64,000 nucleotides of DNA from Alteriqipengyuania bathyomarina_B (GTDB lineage Bacteria > Pseudomonadota > Alphaproteobacteria > Sphingomonadales > Sphingomonadaceae), in contig NZ_JBCFZM010000002.1 in NCBI RefSeq assembly GCF_038594605.1, forward strand, positions 434,001 through 498,000, in the 5' to 3' direction. The notes below the pieces were generated by a model, which was given only the letters and a program-made list of their open reading frames with translations, was not told the DNA's origin and searched no databases. Within the stretch, counting starts at the first letter, position 1; every line of letters starts with the position of its first letter. The translations under genes were made by a program, and so were the position numbers. Positions 61,870 through 64,000 of the stretch are shown here, piece by piece.

Positions 61870-62948
61870 GCGCGAGCACGCCCGGTGGCAGTGCGAGGGC
61901 GCTTGCCCAGGCGATCGACGCACTGCGGCACGGCTGGCCGATCCGGGTCGATGCCGAACACGGCGGCCCGGCGCTGCTGCCGGTCGAGACCGCGGCGGAG
62001 CCGTCTTTGACGGCAGGGCGGATGCTGATTTCGGCGGCGCGGGCGCAAACGCTCAAGCTGGCGAACCAGCGGGCGGCGGCGGTGCCGCATTCTCCGGTGC
62101 TGATCGAGGGGGGCGAGGCGTTCACGCTCGATCTGGCGCGTGCCGTTTCGGACCCCGCGCTCGACCTAGCCAATCCGATGAAAGGGCCGTTCCGGGCGCT
62201 TCCCCTGCCCGAACACGACTGGCCGCAGACCGCGCTGGAAATCGCCCGCCGCGCCGGAATCCTGCCCGCCTTCCTCATCGATCCCGACCCGGCGGACCAG
62301 CCCGTGATGGTAACAGCCGCCGATCTCGCGGCATTTTCCGCGCCCGATACGCTGCGGATCGCCGCCCGCACCCGGTTGCCGACCGCGGCCGCCGAGCAGG
62401 CCGAGATCGCGATCTTCCGCTCGCCTGCGGATATGCGCGAGCATGCCGCGCTCATCATCGGGCGGCAGAGCTCCGATGCGACGCCGCTGGTGCGTGTGCA
62501 TTCCGAATGCCTGACGGGCGATGTGTTCGGCAGTCTCAAGTGCGATTGCGGGCCGCAGCTCGATGCGGCGTTGCACGTTTTTGCGCAGGAAGCGGATCGA
62601 GGCGGCTACGGCGTGGTATTGTACCTGCGTCAGGAGGGGCGCGGAATCGGCCTCGTCAACAAGCTGCGCGCCTATCGCCTGCAGGAACAGGGGCACGATA
62701 CGGTCGACGCGAACCGGCGGCTCGGCCTGCCGGACGAGGCGCGAGACTTTCCCATTGCGGGACGGATGTTATCCCTACTGGGGATTCCACGCATAAAGCT
62801 GCTGACGAATAACCCGGCGAAGCTTAGCGCCCTGCAGGAACAGGGCATAGAAATCGTCGAAAGGGTTCCCTTGAACACGGGCAACAACCCCCATAACGCA
62901 CGCTATCTGGCGACCAAGCGCGACCGATCGGGCCACCTCCTGCCATGA
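61866..62948 (+). CDS. ribA: GTP cyclohydrolase II with atypical N-terminal domain, apparent CTG start
   Basis: First committed enzyme of riboflavin synthesis. The C-terminal half has zinc Cys and substrate motifs V-H-S-E-C-L-T-G-D-V-F-G-S, K-C-D-C-G and L-R-Q-E-G-R-G-I-G-L. The first roughly 190 residues are not a RibB (DHBP synthase) domain but a sphingomonad-type extension (A-I-D-A-L-R-H-G-W-P-I). No ATG, GTG or TTG precedes that block; CTG at 61866 overlaps the xthA stop as CTGA and has GGAG eight bases upstream. Length from there is 360 residues. Confidence 0.9.
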   Translation: MSASTPGGSARALAQAIDALRHGWPIRVDAEHGGPALLPVETAAEPSLTAGRMLISAARAQTLKLANQRAAAVPHSPVLIEGGEAFTLDLARAVSDPALDLANPMKGPFRALPLPEHDWPQTALEIARRAGILPAFLIDPDPADQPVMVTAADLAAFSAPDTLRIAARTRLPTAAAEQAEIAIFRSPADMREHAALIIGRQSSDATPLVRVHSECLTGDVFGSLKCDCGPQLDAALHVFAQEADRGGYGVVLYLRQEGRGIGLVNKLRAYRLQEQGHDTVDANRRLGLPDEARDFPIAGRMLSLLGIPRIKLLTNNPAKLSALQEQGIEIVERVPLNTGNNPHNARYLATKRDRSGHLLP

Positions 62949-63466
62949 GGAGGCTGACGATCCGCGAGGAGCAGCCGAACGATATTCCAGCCATCCACGC
63001 GTTGACCCGGGCAGCCTTTGCCAAGGCGACCCATGCGGCAGGAAACGAGCAGGATATCGTCGATGCGCTGCGCGCCGATGGCGACCTGACGCTGTCGCTG
63101 GTTGCGACCAATATGGACGAGGCGATCGTCGGACATATCGCCTTCTCTCCGGTCGCTATCTCCGACGGGACGAAGGGCTGGTACGGCGCGGGGCCGGTTT
63201 CGGTCATGCCGACGCGCCAGCGGACCGGAATCGGTTCGGAACTCGCCGAGGACGGCATCGAACGACTGCGCAAGATCGGCGCCAAGGGGATCGTCCTGCT
63301 TGGCGATCCGGGCTATTATGATCGTTTCGGGTTCAGCTGCGATCCGGACCTGTTCCTGCGGGATGCCCCGCCGGAATATTTCCAGGTCCGTGCGCTGACC
63401 GACGAACCGCGGCCCAAGGGCGAAGTGACCTATGCGCCCGGCTTCGCTGCGCAGTCGAAGGGCTAG
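62945..63466 (+). CDS. GNAT-family N-acetyltransferase (YhbS-like)
   Basis: A 173-residue acetyltransferase. The acetyl-CoA pyrophosphate loop is approximated by R-Q-R-T-G-I-G-S-E-L, and G-D-P-G-Y-Y-x-R-F-G-F is typical of the YhbS group. Substrate unknown. Its ATG overlaps the ribA stop (ATGA at 62945-62948), so it is translated with ribA. Confidence 0.9.
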   Translation: MRRLTIREEQPNDIPAIHALTRAAFAKATHAAGNEQDIVDALRADGDLTLSLVATNMDEAIVGHIAFSPVAISDGTKGWYGAGPVSVMPTRQRTGIGSELAEDGIERLRKIGAKGIVLLGDPGYYDRFGFSCDPDLFLRDAPPEYFQVRALTDEPRPKGEVTYAPGFAAQSKG

Positions 63467-64000
63467 CTAGCGCCGCTCGAACGGCTTGAGGCCACTGGCA
63501 AGGCGATTGTCGTCGATCCGCAGGCTCGCGCCCGTCCAGTCGGCGACGAAGGTGGTGTTGCGTTCCACATTGGGGGCGATGCGCGCGTCGTTGCCAGCGA
63601 TCACCAGACCGTCGGAACCGTGCAGTTGCTCTTCTGCACCCACCGCGATGAAGGCGGAATAGTTTTCCTTGTCACGGCCCTGCACGAACCAGTTATTGGT
63701 GATCTGGCCGCGCGCTCCGGCAGGCAGATCGATCATGTAGTTGGTCGCCCGGCCGTTCGAATCGTCGAAACTGGACGCCGCGATCTCGACCATGGCGGCG
63801 CGCGATTTCACGTAGTGACCGCCCGTGCCCTGCTCGAACCGGCTGCGGGTCGCGCGGAAATGGCCGATCGCGCCGGTATAGATCGAATGCGCGCAGCCCG
63901 CCGAATTCTCGCACGTGCCCAGCGCGGTGAAGGTAGAACGGTCAACCACCAGCCGCATCGAGGGATCGCTGGAAGTCAGGATGCCCTGCTGGCTGTTGCG
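63467..64000 (-). CDS. Right-handed beta-helix repeat protein (C-terminal part, cut by window edge)
   Basis: The frame is open to the right window edge, giving at least 177 residues without a start. It shows short repeating coils of the kind G-I-L-T-S-S, S-T-F-T-A-L-G, S-S-F-D-D-S-N-G and N-N-W-F-V-Q-G, each ending in N/S ladders, as in parallel beta-helix proteins (pectate lyase-like fold). A pair of cysteines (T-C-E-N-S-A-G-C) suggests export. The ATG at 63958 inside it is not the true start, because the beta-helix pattern continues upstream. Confidence 0.75.
   Translation of the reverse strand, partial: RNSQQGILTSSDPSMRLVVDRSTFTALGTCENSAGCAHSIYTGAIGHFRATRSRFEQGTGGHYVKSRAAMVEIAASSFDDSNGRATNYMIDLPAGARGQITNNWFVQGRDKENYSAFIAVGAEEQLHGSDGLVIAGNDARIAPNVERNTTFVADWTGASLRIDDNRLASGLKPFERR

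Overview
The window is a GC-rich, almost fully coding stretch of a bacterial chromosome. Gene content points to an alphaproteobacterium of the Sphingomonadales, most likely the Erythrobacter/Altererythrobacter group. The clues are an HWE-family histidine kinase, a CtrA/PleD-era style of stand-alone receiver, the sphingomonad form of RibA with a non-RibB N-terminus, a periplasmic PstS lipoprotein of the alphaproteobacterial type, and CCCCGG-rich palindromes. This assignment is inference from protein character; there is no rRNA in the window. I see no rRNA, tRNA, CRISPR array, prophage or intact insertion sequence.

Layout. 1-6.2 kb: an MDR oxidoreductase, a YrhK-like membrane protein, guaA, a lone receiver protein with no ordinary start codon, a tiny hydrophobic peptide with its own terminator, sdaA and a ZIP metal transporter. 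6.3-14.3 kb: gyrB, two acyltransferases, a flavoprotein, a 5'-nucleotidase lipoprotein and a small membrane HExxH protease. 14.5-20.4 kb: a loose leucine-catabolism block (methylcrotonyl-CoA carboxylase beta and isovaleryl-CoA dehydrogenase) interrupted by a secreted protein, a spermidine-synthase-like protein, a short PhnA and an esterase. 20.6-24.9 kb: HWE kinase, then an ABC osmoprotectant-type importer whose permease and binding protein are fused. 24.9-31.4 kb: a NDUFAF7-like methyltransferase overlapping lgt, an acyl-CoA ligase and glnD. 31.5-32.5 kb: a visibly AT-richer insert with one MltR/HEPN-like gene between short direct repeats. 32.5-43.3 kb: PLP-binding protein, ThiE-like protein, ftsK, DUF983, TspO-like protein, pstS under a good Pho box, ald, a diguanylate cyclase and an SDR. 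43.3-44.2 kb: an orphan lipoprotein and a GIY-YIG nuclease bracketed by inverted palindromes. 44.2-53.3 kb: a translationally coupled peptidase/HAD/thioesterase operon, an M24 aminopeptidase, VOC and cupin proteins, and an EF-hand protein in one operon with a two-component system. 53.3-64 kb: a HerA-like ATPase, a PabB-PabC fusion, RluA, ArfB, L33, LolA, a probable structured RNA, an alkaline phosphatase, xthA, ribA, a GNAT protein and the 3' end of a beta-helix protein cut by the window edge.

Most worth a second look: (1) the GIY-YIG nuclease flanked by two inverted copies of a palindrome that differ by a compensatory base-pair change, which looks like a self-mobilising repeat/nuclease unit; (2) three genes whose only sensible start is not ATG/GTG/TTG (ATC for the receiver, CTG within a CTGA stop-start overlap for both the methyltransferase and ribA), each with a well-placed Shine-Dalgarno; (3) the AT-rich HEPN-like insert; (4) the EF-hand/two-component operon with a long leader hairpin; (5) an undescribed structured RNA candidate after lolA.
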